DNA of 64,000 nucleotides from JANPPS01 sp964242575 (GTDB lineage: Bacteria > Pseudomonadota > Alphaproteobacteria > Acetobacterales > Acetobacteraceae), in the NCBI GenBank assembly GCA_964242575.1, contig CAXTCN010000003.1, positions 59,631 through 123,630 on the forward strand, written 5' to 3'. Position 1 is the stretch's first letter. Each line of letters starts with the position of its first letter. This document shows, one piece after another, positions 35,538 through 44,766 of this stretch. The translations under genes and the position numbers were made by a program. The notes beneath the pieces were generated by a model. The model was not told where the DNA came from and did not search any database. It was given only the letters and a program-made list of their open reading frames with translations.

Positions 35538-36118
35538 CGGCGGTCCTGGTGGCGCTGTTCGGCTACCTGCTCGGCTCGGTGCCGTTCGGCTGGGTGCTGA
35601 GCCGGCTCGCGGGTCTGGGCGACATCCGCAGCGTCGGGTCCGGCAACATCGGCGCGACCAACGTCTTGCGCACCGGACGGAAGGACATCGCGGCGTTGAC
35701 CCTGTTGCTGGACGGCGGCAAGGGCACTGCCGCCGTCCTCATGGCGTGGCACTACGCTGGCCCGGATATGGGGCTGCTGGCGGGCGTTGCCGCGGTTGTC
35801 GGCCACTGCACCTCGGTCTGGATGCGCGGACGCGGCGGCAAGGGGGTTGCGACCGGGCTTGGCGCCGTCATCGGCATGGCTTGGCCGGTCGGCGTCGCGT
35901 GCTGCGCGGTCTGGCTCGTGGTGGCGCGGCTGTCCCGGCTGTCCTCGGCGGCGGCGCTGGCGGCGTTCGCGGTGGCGCCGTTGCTGATGCTGGCCTGGCG
36001 GGGACCATGGCCGGCGCTGGCGGTCGCGGCCGTCTCCGCCATTGTGGCCGTGCGCCACAGCGGCAACATCCAGCGCCTGCGCGCCGGAACCGAGCCGCGC
36101 ATCGGTGAAGGCCGGTGA
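35534..36118 (+). CDS. plsY: Glycerol-3-phosphate acyltransferase PlsY
   Basis: PlsY moves the acyl group of acyl-phosphate to glycerol 3-phosphate, the first step of phospholipid synthesis. The 194-residue membrane protein has about five hydrophobic segments and the three family motifs: GYLLGSVPFGWVLSRL, GSGNIGATNVLRTGRK, and GKGTAAVL with GRGGKGVATGLG. It overlaps pyrC and dprA by four bases each. A partner PlsX is not seen in the window. Confidence 0.95.
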   Translation: MTAVLVALFGYLLGSVPFGWVLSRLAGLGDIRSVGSGNIGATNVLRTGRKDIAALTLLLDGGKGTAAVLMAWHYAGPDMGLLAGVAAVVGHCTSVWMRGRGGKGVATGLGAVIGMAWPVGVACCAVWLVVARLSRLSSAAALAAFAVAPLLMLAWRGPWPALAVAAVSAIVAVRHSGNIQRLRAGTEPRIGEGR

Positions 36119-37233
36119 CGGACGACGAGGCGCGCGACCGGCTGCGGCTGGCCCGCACGGAGGGGGTTGGTCCGGTGACGTACCGCCGGCTGATGCGCCG
36201 CTTCACCACCGCCGCCACGGCGCTGGACGCCCTGCCCGGCCTCGCCGGGGCCGCGGGCCGGACCAAGGCGCCCCGGATCGCCACGCGCGACGCCGGGCAG
36301 CGCGAGCTGGACCAGGTCGCCAAGCTTGGCGGCCGCATGGTGTTCCTGGACGGGCCGGACTACCCGCCGCTGCTGGGTATGCTGGACGTAGCGCCTCCGG
36401 TGCTGGCGGTGCTTGGCGATGTCGCGGCGCTGGCGACCAAGGCGGTCGCGGTGGTGGGGGCGCGCAACGCGTCGGCCAACGGGCAGCGCCTGGCGGAGAT
36501 GCTGGCGTCCGATCTCGCGTTGACCGGGCTGGTCGTCGTGTCGGGCATGGCGCGCGGCATCGACACGGCGGCGCATGACGGAGCGCTGCGCACCGGCCGG
36601 ACCGTGGCGGTCGTGGGTGGCGGCATCGACGTGGTCTATCCCGCTGAGAACGCTGCCCTGCAACGTCGGGTGGCGGAGAACGGCGCCGTGGTGGCGGAAG
36701 CGCCATTCGGCACGGCGCCGATGGCGCAGCACTTTCCTCGCCGGAACCGGATCATCGCCGGGCTGTCGCTGGGCGTTGTCGTGGTCGAGGCCACGATGAA
36801 CTCCGGCAGCCTCAAGACCGCCCGTCTTGCGCAGGAGATCGACCGCGAGCTGTTCGCCGTGCCTGGGTCGCCGCTGGACCCGCGCTGCCGCGGCTCGAAC
36901 GATCTGCTGCGGAACGGCGCCTACCTCACCGAGAGCGCCAGGGACGTGCTGGCCCACCTCCCCCAATATCCCGACCTTTACAACCCGAAGCCGCCGGCTG
37001 GAATGGCCGAGCTGCCGAGCCCATATGGCGATGACGTGGCCTCTGTGGCCGTCCGTCAGAGATTGTTGGAACTACTAGCTTTTACGCCCACGCCGGTTGA
37101 CGATCTGGTGCGGCGCTGCCAGTTCTCAGCCGCCGCGGTCGCTGCCGCGCTCAGCGACCTTGAGCTTGCTAGCCGCGTGGAGATGCTGCCAGGCCATCAG
37201 GTCTGCCTGATTGCCGAGGACTATGAGGCCTAG
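36115..37233 (+). CDS. dprA: DNA processing protein DprA
   Basis: DprA binds incoming single-stranded DNA and loads RecA during transformation. The 372-residue protein has an N-terminal SAM-like helical part and the Rossmann-type core (VAVVGARNASANGQRLAEML, VVSGMARGIDTAAHDGAL, VVGGGIDVVYPAENAAL, FPRRNRIIAGLS). A C-terminal winged-helix domain (TPTPVDDLVRRCQFSAAAVA) completes it. It starts at a GTG overlapping plsY. With comEC nearby it suggests that the organism may be transformable, if comEC is intact. Confidence 0.96.
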   Translation: MTDDEARDRLRLARTEGVGPVTYRRLMRRFTTAATALDALPGLAGAAGRTKAPRIATRDAGQRELDQVAKLGGRMVFLDGPDYPPLLGMLDVAPPVLAVLGDVAALATKAVAVVGARNASANGQRLAEMLASDLALTGLVVVSGMARGIDTAAHDGALRTGRTVAVVGGGIDVVYPAENAALQRRVAENGAVVAEAPFGTAPMAQHFPRRNRIIAGLSLGVVVVEATMNSGSLKTARLAQEIDRELFAVPGSPLDPRCRGSNDLLRNGAYLTESARDVLAHLPQYPDLYNPKPPAGMAELPSPYGDDVASVAVRQRLLELLAFTPTPVDDLVRRCQFSAAAVAAALSDLELASRVEMLPGHQVCLIAEDYEA

Positions 37234-37235
37234 TA

Positions 37236-37274
37236 ACGCGTTCGCGCGTATCAGGCCCAGGAGCGCGTCCGCGC
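37236..37274 (+). promoter_or_regulatory. Two adjacent inverted repeats before topA
   Basis: ACGCG-TTCG-CGCGT at 37236-37249 starts two bases after the dprA stop. GCGCG-TC-CGCGC at 37263-37274 ends directly before the AAAGGAG ribosome binding site of topA. Both are perfect and together take up half of the 51-base gap. They lack a T-run. The first could weaken read-through from dprA and the second could influence topA translation, but this is inferred only from position. Confidence 0.4.
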
Positions 37275-37284
37275 AAAGGAGCCT

Positions 37285-39969
37285 ATGACTGACGTCGTCG
37301 TCGTCGAATCGCCTGCCAAAGCCAAGACAATCAACAAGTACCTTGGCGGCAACTACACCGTGCTCGCCAGCTTCGGCCATGTCCGCGACTTGCCGCCCAA
37401 GGACGGCTCGGTCCGGCCGGACGAGGGCTTCGCCATGGACTGGGCGGCCGACGAGCGCGGCAACAAGCAGGTCTCGGCGATTGCGAAGGCGCTGAAGGGC
37501 GCGCACACCCTCTATCTCGCGACCGACCCGGACCGCGAAGGCGAGGCCATCTCCTGGCACGTCCGTGCCATGCTGGAGGACAAGAACGTGCTGCGCGGCG
37601 TGAACGTCCGGCGCATCACCTTCAACGAGATCACCCGCAGCGCCATCCAGTTCGCCATCGAACACCCGCGCGAGCTGGACCAGCCGTTGATCGAGGCCTA
37701 TCTCGCCCGCCGCGCGCTGGACTACCTGGTGGGATTCACGTTGTCCCCGGTACTGTGGCGCAAGCTGCCCGGCAGCCGCAGCGCCGGGCGGGTGCAGTCG
37801 GTGGCGCTGCGGCTGGTGTGCGAGCGCGAGGCCGAGATCGAGGCGTTCCGGCCGCGCGAGTACTGGACGGTCGAGGCGCATTTCACCACGCCCGGCGGCG
37901 CTCCGTTCACGGCGCGGCTCACCCACCTCGACGGCAAGCGGCTGGACCAGTTCGACCTGAACACCGCCGCCTTGGCAAATGCGGCCAAGGAGGCGGTTGA
38001 GGCCGGCACGTTCAGCGTCGCGAGCGTCGAACGGCGCCGGGTCAAGCGCCACCCACCGGCGCCATTCACCACGTCTACCCTGCAACAGGAGGCCAGCCGC
38101 AAGCTCGGCATGGGCACTCAGGCGATCATGCGCTGCGCCCAGCAACTATACGAGGGCGTGGAGCTGGACGGCGAGACCACCGGGCTTATTACCTACATGC
38201 GCACCGACGGCGTGCAAATGGCGCGGGAGGCTATGCTGGCGATCCGCGAGCACGTTGGCGAGGCATTCGGCGCCAACTACGTCCCGGCAGCCCCGCGCGA
38301 GTACTCCAGCAAGGCCAAGAACGCGCAGGAGGCGCATGAGGCGGTCCGCCCAACCGACGTGCGCCGCACTCCGGACAGCCTGTCCCGCTTCCTGAACTCC
38401 GAGCAGCTTCGGCTCTATGAGCTGATCTGGAAGCGGGCCGTCGCGTCGCAGATGCAGTCGGCGGAACTGGACCAGGTTGCAGTGGACATCGCCGGCGGGC
38501 GCACCCGACTGCGCGCCAACGGATCAATCGTGGCGTTCGACGGCTTCCTTAAGCTTTACCGGGAGGACGTCGACGACGCGCCCGACAGCAGCGCCATCGA
38601 TGACAGCCGCATGTTGCCGCCCATGCAGGAGCGCGACCCGCTGGCCCGGCAAAAGGTCACCGCCGACCAGCACTTCACCCAGCCGCCGCCGCGGTTCTCC
38701 GAAGCGAGCCTGGTCAAGAAAATGGAGGAGCTTGGCATCGGCCGGCCCTCGACCTACGCCTCGATCCTGACGGTGCTGCGGGACAGGCTGTATGTCCGGC
38801 TGGAGAACAAGCGGTTCATTCCAGAGGACCGTGGCCGGCTGGTCACCGCGTTCCTCACCAGCTTCTTCCAGCGTTACGTGGACACCGGGTTCACGGCGTC
38901 GCTTGAGGAACAGCTTGACGACATCTCCGGCGGCCGGGCTGACTGGCGCGCGGTGATGCAGGCGTTCTGGGAGGAGTTCTCCCGTGCCGTCGAACAGACC
39001 CGGGACCTCAAGATCAGCGACGTGATCGACGCGCTTGATGCGGACCTGGGCGAGCACTTCTTTCCGGCTCGTGGCGATGGCACAGACCCGCGCTCGTGCC
39101 CGGCGTGCCACGAGGGGCGGCTTGGCTTGAAGCTTGGGCGGCACGGCAGCTTCATTGGCTGCTCCAACTACCCGGCCTGCCAGTACACCCGCCGCCTGGC
39201 GATTGACGCCGGGGAGGACGCCGGCGAGACGCTAAAGGAGGGCAAACGGGACCTGGGCCACCATCCGGACACCGGCGAGGCTGTCACCGTGCGCCGCGGC
39301 CCGTATGGGCTGTATGTCCAGCAAGGCGAGGCCAACCCCGAGGACAAAAAGCACAAGCCGCGGCGCACCTCACTGCCTAAGGGGGCCGAGGGCGACCAGT
39401 TGACGCTGGAGCAGGCGCTCGGCCTGTTGTCGTTGCCGCGGATCGTGGGTATCCACCCGGACCGCCAGGAGCCGATTGAGGCCGGCATTGGCCGGTTCGG
39501 CCCGTTCGTGCGCATGGGCAGCGTCTATGCGTCGCTCGACCGGGACGACGACGTGCTCGTGGTGGGCCTGAACCGCGCCGTGGACGTGCTGGCCAAGAAG
39601 CTGGACAGCGTTCGCAGCCTGGGCCCGCATCCCGCCGACAAGGAGCCGGTGATGATCCGCAAGGGCCGGTTCGGCCCCTATGCCCAGCACGGCCTGCGCG
39701 TGGCGACCCTGCCTCGGGACGTGCCAATGGAGAGCATGACGCTGGACGAGGCGGTGGCGTTGCTGGCGGAGCGGGGCAAGGTGCTCAAGGCGAAGCCCGG
39801 CCAGAAAACCAAAAAGGCCAAGGCCGCCAAACCGGTCAAGGAGACAGCACTGAAGGCGGCGGCGCCGAAAAAGCAGGCTGTCAAAAAAGCCGTGCCCAAG
39901 AAGAAAACCGCCACCGCGAAGCAACCAGCCCCAAAGTCTGCCAAGACAGCGGTGCGAAAGGCTGGCTAA
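37285..39969 (+). CDS. topA: DNA topoisomerase I
   Basis: TopA relaxes negatively supercoiled DNA. The 894-residue type IA enzyme begins with the Toprim domain (VVVESPAKAKTINKYLGGNY, LATDPDREGEAISWHV). The active-site Tyr lies in GLITYMRTDGVQM. It has one clear zinc-ribbon (SCPACHEGRLGLKLGRHGSF followed by two further Cys) and then repeated degenerate ribbon domains (GRFGPFVRMG, GRFGPYAQHG). The C-terminal tail of about 70 residues is Lys/Ala-rich, as in other alphaproteobacteria. The ATG has AAAGGAG upstream. Confidence 0.97.
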   Translation: MTDVVVVESPAKAKTINKYLGGNYTVLASFGHVRDLPPKDGSVRPDEGFAMDWAADERGNKQVSAIAKALKGAHTLYLATDPDREGEAISWHVRAMLEDKNVLRGVNVRRITFNEITRSAIQFAIEHPRELDQPLIEAYLARRALDYLVGFTLSPVLWRKLPGSRSAGRVQSVALRLVCEREAEIEAFRPREYWTVEAHFTTPGGAPFTARLTHLDGKRLDQFDLNTAALANAAKEAVEAGTFSVASVERRRVKRHPPAPFTTSTLQQEASRKLGMGTQAIMRCAQQLYEGVELDGETTGLITYMRTDGVQMAREAMLAIREHVGEAFGANYVPAAPREYSSKAKNAQEAHEAVRPTDVRRTPDSLSRFLNSEQLRLYELIWKRAVASQMQSAELDQVAVDIAGGRTRLRANGSIVAFDGFLKLYREDVDDAPDSSAIDDSRMLPPMQERDPLARQKVTADQHFTQPPPRFSEASLVKKMEELGIGRPSTYASILTVLRDRLYVRLENKRFIPEDRGRLVTAFLTSFFQRYVDTGFTASLEEQLDDISGGRADWRAVMQAFWEEFSRAVEQTRDLKISDVIDALDADLGEHFFPARGDGTDPRSCPACHEGRLGLKLGRHGSFIGCSNYPACQYTRRLAIDAGEDAGETLKEGKRDLGHHPDTGEAVTVRRGPYGLYVQQGEANPEDKKHKPRRTSLPKGAEGDQLTLEQALGLLSLPRIVGIHPDRQEPIEAGIGRFGPFVRMGSVYASLDRDDDVLVVGLNRAVDVLAKKLDSVRSLGPHPADKEPVMIRKGRFGPYAQHGLRVATLPRDVPMESMTLDEAVALLAERGKVLKAKPGQKTKKAKAAKPVKETALKAAAPKKQAVKKAVPKKKTATAKQPAPKSAKTAVRKAG

Positions 39970-39970
39970 C

Positions 39971-42157
39971 GTGGCACGGCGGCAAGGCGGAATGCCAAGC
40001 CGGGAGGCAGTGCGTCAGTTTATCCGGGCCGCGCCGGGGCGGGTCGGCAAGCGGGAGATCTCCCGGGAATTCGCTATCGGCCCCGAACTGCGGGCCGACT
40101 TGCGCGCTTTGCTGCGTGAACTTACCAAGGAGGGGGCTATCGCACCGGCTGGACATCGCCGCTTTACGCCGCCGGGGCGCCTGCCGGACGCCATGGTGGT
40201 GCGCGTCACCGGCACGGACGCCGACGGCGACGCGGTGGCGCGGCCGGTGGACTGGACCGGTGACGGCCCGCCGCCGATGGTCCTGATGGCCCCGGAACGC
40301 CGCGGCGCCCCGGCACTGGCGCCGGGTGAGCGCGTGCTGGCGCGTCTCACGCCGATTGGCCCCGGCAAGTGGGAAGGCCGCACGCTGAAGCGCCTGTCGG
40401 ACGAGCCCGGGCGCATCTTGGGCGTGTTCCGCGCGCCGGGCCGCTTGGTGCCGACTGACCGCCGCGCGAAGGCTGAGTGGCGCATTCCCCCCGGCGAGGA
40501 CGGCGGCGCGGAGACGGACGAGATTGTGGTGGCGACCCCCCTGCCCCACACCGGGCTGGGCTTGAAGCCGGCGCGGATCACTGAACGGCTGGGCCGCATG
40601 GGCGACGCGCGGTCGGTGAGCCTAATCTGCATCCACGCGCACGACATCCCGCAGGATTTCCCCGAGGAGGCGCTGGCGGCGGCATCCAAGGCGCGTGCAG
40701 CGCCGCTGGGCAAGCGCGAAGACTTACGCGCCGTGCCGCTGGTCACCATCGACGGCGAGGATGCGCGGGACTTCGACGATGCGGTGTTCGCCGAGTTGGA
40801 CGGCGCCGGCTTCCGCCTGATTGTCGCCATCGCCGACGTGGCGCATTACGTCCGGCCTGGCCTGCCGCTGGACCGGGCGGCGTGGACGCGCGGCAACAGC
40901 GTCTATTTCCCGGATCGCGTGGTGCCGATGCTGCCGGAGGCGCTGTCGAATGGCTGGTGCAGCCTGCGTCCGCACGAGGACCGCGGCTGCCTGTTCGTTG
41001 AGATGCGCGTGGATGCGTCTGGCCGGAAAACCGCGCACCGCTTTGGCCGCGGGCTGATGCGCAGCGCGGCACGGCTTACGTACGAACAGGCGCAGCAGGC
41101 CGAGGACGCTGGGGAGGACTTGGGGCTGGGCGGCGGGCTTGCTGCGCTCTATGCCGCGTTCCGCGCCTTGCTGTCGGCCCGGCAGGCGCGCGGCACGCTG
41201 GACCTGGACTTGCCGGAGCGGAAGGTGGTGCTGGACGAGGGCCGGGTCGTGTCGGTCGAACCTCGCCCGCGGCTCGACAGCCACCGGCTGATCGAGGAGT
41301 TCATGGTGCTGGCGAACGTCGCGGCGGCCGAGGAGCTTGAGGCCCGGCACCAGCCCTGCATGTACCGCGTGCACGCGCCGCCGACCGAGGAGAAGCTTGA
41401 GAACCTGCGCACGTTCCTGCACGGGCTTGGCATTAGCCTGCCGCCGGGCAACGCGCTGCATCCGCGCGACCTCGACCGCATCCTGCAGAAGGTTGCCGGG
41501 ACCGAGCAGGCGCCGATGGTCAACGAGGTGGTGCTGCGCAGCCAGAGCCAGGCCGCGTACAGCCCGGACAACATCGGCCATTTTGGCCTGGCGCTGCCGC
41601 GCTACGCTCATTTCACCAGCCCGATCCGCCGCTATGCCGACCTGCTGGTGCATCGTGCGCTGATCGACGGCAACAAGCTTGGCCCTGGCGGCTTGGCGCC
41701 GGACGAGGCGGGGCGGTTCACGGACACGGCCGAGCACATCAGCGCCACCGAGCGCCGGGCAGCGTTGGCGGAGCGGGAGGCGGTGGACCGGTACTTGGCG
41801 GCATTCATGGCGGACAAGGTCGGCGCCACGTTCCAGGCCCGGGTGTCCGGGGTGCAGCGGTTCGGCTTGTTCGTGACCTTAGCCGACTCCGGCGCCAGCG
41901 GCCTGGTGCCGATGTCGGCGCTGCCGGACGACTATTGGGACTACGACGAGGCAACGCAGTCCTTGTCCGGCCGCCGCTCCCGGATGACTTACCATCTGGC
42001 GCAGGACGTGGAGGTCCGCCTGGCCGAAGCGAGTCCTATCACGGGCGGGCTGTTGTTCCAGGTCCTGGCGCCCGCCCGCCCGGCAGCGGATGACCGGCGC
42101 CCGAAGATCGCTGCGCCGGGCCGTGCCAGGGAGGGGCGGCGCGCCGGACGGCGATGA
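39971..42157 (+). CDS. rnr: Ribonuclease R
   Basis: RNase R is a processive 3'-5' exoribonuclease that degrades structured RNA. The 728-residue protein has an N-terminal winged helix, cold-shock-like domains, and the RNB catalytic domain with the acidic cluster DGEDARDFDDAVFAEL. ERRAALAEREAVDRYLAAFM and a C-terminal S1 domain (GATFQARVSGVQRFGLFVTL) follow. It starts at a GTG one base after topA; an in-frame ATG lies nine codons later. It ends in an ATGA overlap with the peptidase gene. Confidence 0.95.
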   Translation: MARRQGGMPSREAVRQFIRAAPGRVGKREISREFAIGPELRADLRALLRELTKEGAIAPAGHRRFTPPGRLPDAMVVRVTGTDADGDAVARPVDWTGDGPPPMVLMAPERRGAPALAPGERVLARLTPIGPGKWEGRTLKRLSDEPGRILGVFRAPGRLVPTDRRAKAEWRIPPGEDGGAETDEIVVATPLPHTGLGLKPARITERLGRMGDARSVSLICIHAHDIPQDFPEEALAAASKARAAPLGKREDLRAVPLVTIDGEDARDFDDAVFAELDGAGFRLIVAIADVAHYVRPGLPLDRAAWTRGNSVYFPDRVVPMLPEALSNGWCSLRPHEDRGCLFVEMRVDASGRKTAHRFGRGLMRSAARLTYEQAQQAEDAGEDLGLGGGLAALYAAFRALLSARQARGTLDLDLPERKVVLDEGRVVSVEPRPRLDSHRLIEEFMVLANVAAAEELEARHQPCMYRVHAPPTEEKLENLRTFLHGLGISLPPGNALHPRDLDRILQKVAGTEQAPMVNEVVLRSQSQAAYSPDNIGHFGLALPRYAHFTSPIRRYADLLVHRALIDGNKLGPGGLAPDEAGRFTDTAEHISATERRAALAEREAVDRYLAAFMADKVGATFQARVSGVQRFGLFVTLADSGASGLVPMSALPDDYWDYDEATQSLSGRRSRMTYHLAQDVEVRLAEASPITGGLLFQVLAPARPAADDRRPKIAAPGRAREGRRAGRR

Positions 42158-43668
42158 GGGCAGCGCTCCTTGCGCTGGCATTGCTCGTTACCCCCGCACG
42201 CGCCGCTCCGGACGGCCGTGCCGTGCCCGAGTTCCAGGCCCAACTTGCCGCGGCTGTATTCAGCGCAGCGTTCGACTTCATCCAGTCCCGCACGCTGGAA
42301 ACCGCCACCGTCGAACAGATCGCGCTGTGGGGCTTGCGCTGCGTCACAACGCTGGACGCTACCCTCTCGATAGAGGCGCGCGACGGTAGCCTGCACCTGA
42401 ACCAGGCTGGCCGCAGCACCTATCAGCGTGGCCTGCCAGACACCGCAACCGCGGCAGCCTGGGGCGTAGCGGCGGCAGACGTGACCTCGGCGGCCTGGAC
42501 CGCGTCCGGACAGGTACGGCAGGTTGGCACCCAGGGCGTCATAACAGCCTTGTTCGCGGAGGTGTTCAACCACCTCGACCCCTACTCGCGCTATGTGCCG
42601 CCGAGCATCGCCGATACGGACCGCATCCGAAGGTCCGGCGACTCTGGCGTGGGCATCCAGGTTGTGCGCGCAGGTGGCGCGTTCGTCGTGCAGAGCGTGA
42701 ACGCGGATGGGCTGGGCGCGCAGGCCGGGATTGTAGCAGGTGACCGTATCCTGGCGGTCGATGACCAGGCCACGCGCGGTGAGACGCTCGACACTGTCTT
42801 GGAGTGGATCACGGGCATCGAGGGCACGGATGTCGTGCTGACGCTCCGCAGTCGGAACGGCCGCGTCAAGACGGTGGAGGTGGAGCGTGCGGTCGTGCCG
42901 GTCGAAACCGTGTTCGCCAAGCGGATCGGCGACGTGCTGCTGGTCCGCGTGAGCGGCTTCAGCACGGACACGGGCCAACGGTTCTCCAACGAGTTGAAGC
43001 GCGCGTTGTCCGGGCAGGGCGCAAGGGTGCGGGGCATCGTGCTGGACTTGCGCGGCAACCGCGGCGGATTGCTGCGGCAGGCCGTTGCCGCCTCGAACAT
43101 CGTGCTCGACGCCGGCGTCATTGCCCGGACCGATGGCCGCAACCCCGGCGCAAAGCAGGAGTTCCGCGCCACCCTGGGCGATGTCGCCGCTGGCCGGCCG
43201 ATGATCGTCCTGGTGGACGGCCGTTCCGCCAGCGGGGCTGAAATCATGGCGGCGGCGCTGGCGGACCAGGGACGCGCCGTCGTGGTCGGCAGCTCCACTT
43301 TTGGCAAGGGTCTGGTGCAGACCATCGCCACGCTGCCGGATGGCGGCGAGCTGTTCGTGACGTGGAGCCGGGTGTTGGCGCCGCTGGGTTGGCCGATCCA
43401 AGGACTTGGCGTGCTGCCGCAAGTGTGCACTAGCCTTGGGCCGGACGCTGTGTCTCGGCAACTCATGAGCTTGGGCCGCGGCACATCACGCCTGGCCGGT
43501 GCGCTGGAGCGTCACCGTGCCGCCCGGGCGCCACTGGCGGCAACGGAAGTGATTGAGCTGCGGAGCGCCTGCCCGGCCGCCAGTGGCCGGGATGCGGACC
43601 TGAACGCGGCCCGTGTCCTGCTGAGCAATCCGAAGGCCTATGCGGCGGCAAGGATTACGCCGCCGTGA
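42154..43668 (+). CDS. S41-family C-terminal processing peptidase
   Basis: CTP-type serine proteases trim or degrade periplasmic proteins from the C-terminus. The 504-residue protein has a short signal peptide (RAALLALALLVTPARA) and a PDZ domain around residues 160-240. The catalytic Ser lies in VDGRSASGAEIMAAAL and the Lys in FGKGLVQTIATL, a Ser/Lys dyad. The N-terminal 130 residues are less conserved. It may share transcription with topA and rnr. Confidence 0.88.
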   Translation: MRAALLALALLVTPARAAPDGRAVPEFQAQLAAAVFSAAFDFIQSRTLETATVEQIALWGLRCVTTLDATLSIEARDGSLHLNQAGRSTYQRGLPDTATAAAWGVAAADVTSAAWTASGQVRQVGTQGVITALFAEVFNHLDPYSRYVPPSIADTDRIRRSGDSGVGIQVVRAGGAFVVQSVNADGLGAQAGIVAGDRILAVDDQATRGETLDTVLEWITGIEGTDVVLTLRSRNGRVKTVEVERAVVPVETVFAKRIGDVLLVRVSGFSTDTGQRFSNELKRALSGQGARVRGIVLDLRGNRGGLLRQAVAASNIVLDAGVIARTDGRNPGAKQEFRATLGDVAAGRPMIVLVDGRSASGAEIMAAALADQGRAVVVGSSTFGKGLVQTIATLPDGGELFVTWSRVLAPLGWPIQGLGVLPQVCTSLGPDAVSRQLMSLGRGTSRLAGALERHRAARAPLAATEVIELRSACPAASGRDADLNAARVLLSNPKAYAAARITPP

Positions 43669-43673
43669 TGGGC

Positions 43674-43702
43674 TTGACCGCAACGGCTGGCATAAGCATG
43701 TT
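43674..43702 (+). promoter_or_regulatory. rpmG: Candidate rpmG promoter
   Basis: TTGACC at 43674-43679 (five of six -35 positions) and CATGTT at 43697-43702 (three of six) are 17 bases apart in the 85-base gap before rpmG. The -10 is weak. A separate promoter would fit a ribosomal protein gene standing alone after a protease gene. Confidence 0.3.
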
Positions 43703-43753
43703 CTCGGCTCTCGCGTGGCCCGGCACTGGGACGCGCCGTTCAGGAACACTTCG

Positions 43754-43921
43754 ATGGCCAAGAGCAACACCGTCCAAATCAGGCTCGTGTCAACCGCCGA
43801 CACCGGCTACTTCTATGTCACGAAAAAGAACGCCCGCACCACGACCGGGAAACTTGAGCTGAAGAAGTATGACCCGGTTGCGCGCAAGCATGTGCCGTTC
43901 AAGGAAGCCAAGATTAAGTAG
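43754..43921 (+). CDS. rpmG: 50S ribosomal protein L33
   Basis: L33 is a small protein near the ribosomal E site. The 55-residue product MAKSNTVQIRLVSTADTGYF is followed by the conserved YVTKKNARTTTGKLELKKYD and ends basic (EAKIK). It lacks the zinc-binding cysteines, so it is the Cys-free form usual in proteobacteria. The ATG has AGGAA seven bases upstream; longer in-frame readings begin inside the peptidase gene and are not used. Confidence 0.97.
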   Translation: MAKSNTVQIRLVSTADTGYFYVTKKNARTTTGKLELKKYDPVARKHVPFKEAKIK

Positions 43922-43928
43922 CCGAGCG

Positions 43929-44624
43929 CTACCGTGCAGCGAACTGTGTCTGCCCGAACATGATTTCGCGCTCGCTTTCGCTCATCGGGCCTTGACGCCG
44001 GCTTTCGGAAAGCACCTCGACGCCATGTTGCACGGCTGGCCGGGCCGCAATCGCATCGTGCCAGCGCTGCACCCCAGGGTATTCGGCGAGGTCAATGCCA
44101 CGCCGCTCCGGGTTCCGGACCCAGGCGAATGTCGCGATGTCGGCGATGCTGTAGTCGGCGCCGGTTAGGTAATCCGCATTCGATAGCCGCTTGTTCAACA
44201 CCCGGTGCAGGCGCTTTACTTCGTTCGCGTAACGCTCGACCGCATAGGGCAGCCGTTCGGGCGCATACGTCGCGAAGTGGTTGTACTGCCCGAACATGGG
44301 TCCGACCCCACCCATCTGGAACATCAGCCATTGCAGGCACACGAAGCGCTCCGTGGCGCCCGCTGGGATCAGCTTGCCGGTTTTCTCGGCCAAGTAGATC
44401 AGGATCGCGCCTGATTCGAACAGGGAGAGCGGCTTGCCGCCAGGTCCGTCCGGGTCAGTGATCGCCGGGATGCGGTAGTTCGGCGTGATAGCCAGGAACT
44501 CCGGCTTGAACTGGTCGCCGGCGCCGATGTCCACCGGGACCACCCGGTAAGGCAACTCAAGCTCCTCCAGCGCAATATGCACCTTGTGGCCGTTCGGCGT
44601 AGGCCAGGTCCAGACTTCAATCAT
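43929..44624 (-). CDS. Glutathione S-transferase family protein (YfcG/YghU-like)
   Basis: These bacterial GST relatives act as disulfide-bond reductases or glutathione transferases. The 231-residue protein has a thioredoxin-fold N-terminal domain (IEVWTWPTPNGHKVHIALEE, TPNYRIPAITDPDG, SLFESGAILIYLAEKTGKLI) with the cis-Pro and Glu-Ser glutathione contacts. An all-helical C-terminal domain contains YSIADIATFAWVRN. The ATG has AGGAG eight bases upstream. It is convergent with rpmG and divergent from the EAL gene. Confidence 0.88.
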   Translation of the reverse strand: MIEVWTWPTPNGHKVHIALEELELPYRVVPVDIGAGDQFKPEFLAITPNYRIPAITDPDGPGGKPLSLFESGAILIYLAEKTGKLIPAGATERFVCLQWLMFQMGGVGPMFGQYNHFATYAPERLPYAVERYANEVKRLHRVLNKRLSNADYLTGADYSIADIATFAWVRNPERRGIDLAEYPGVQRWHDAIAARPAVQHGVEVLSESRRQGPMSESEREIMFGQTQFAAR

Positions 44625-44673
44625 GGCAAGCGCTCCTGCGTGGACAGCTAGACTAAGGCTGCCGGACGGCGAA

Positions 44674-44691
44674 GGTCCATGGCCCTGGACC
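44674..44691. repeat. Inverted repeat between gst and EAL genes
   Basis: GGTCCA and TGGACC flank a six-base centre in the 142-base divergent gap. It is symmetrical enough to be an operator for one or both genes. No regulator gene lies beside it, and chance cannot be excluded. Confidence 0.35.
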
Positions 44692-44766
44692 GGTCAGCAG
44701 GCCGTTAACGTTTGTGCAAGGAATGTCGCGCAGTATGAGACGACATACACAAAGCGGGATTTAGTC

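Noticed and set aside
41989..43461. A 490-codon minus-strand reading opposite rnr and the S41 peptidase
   Set aside because: Shadow of the two real genes; composition atypical for a protein.
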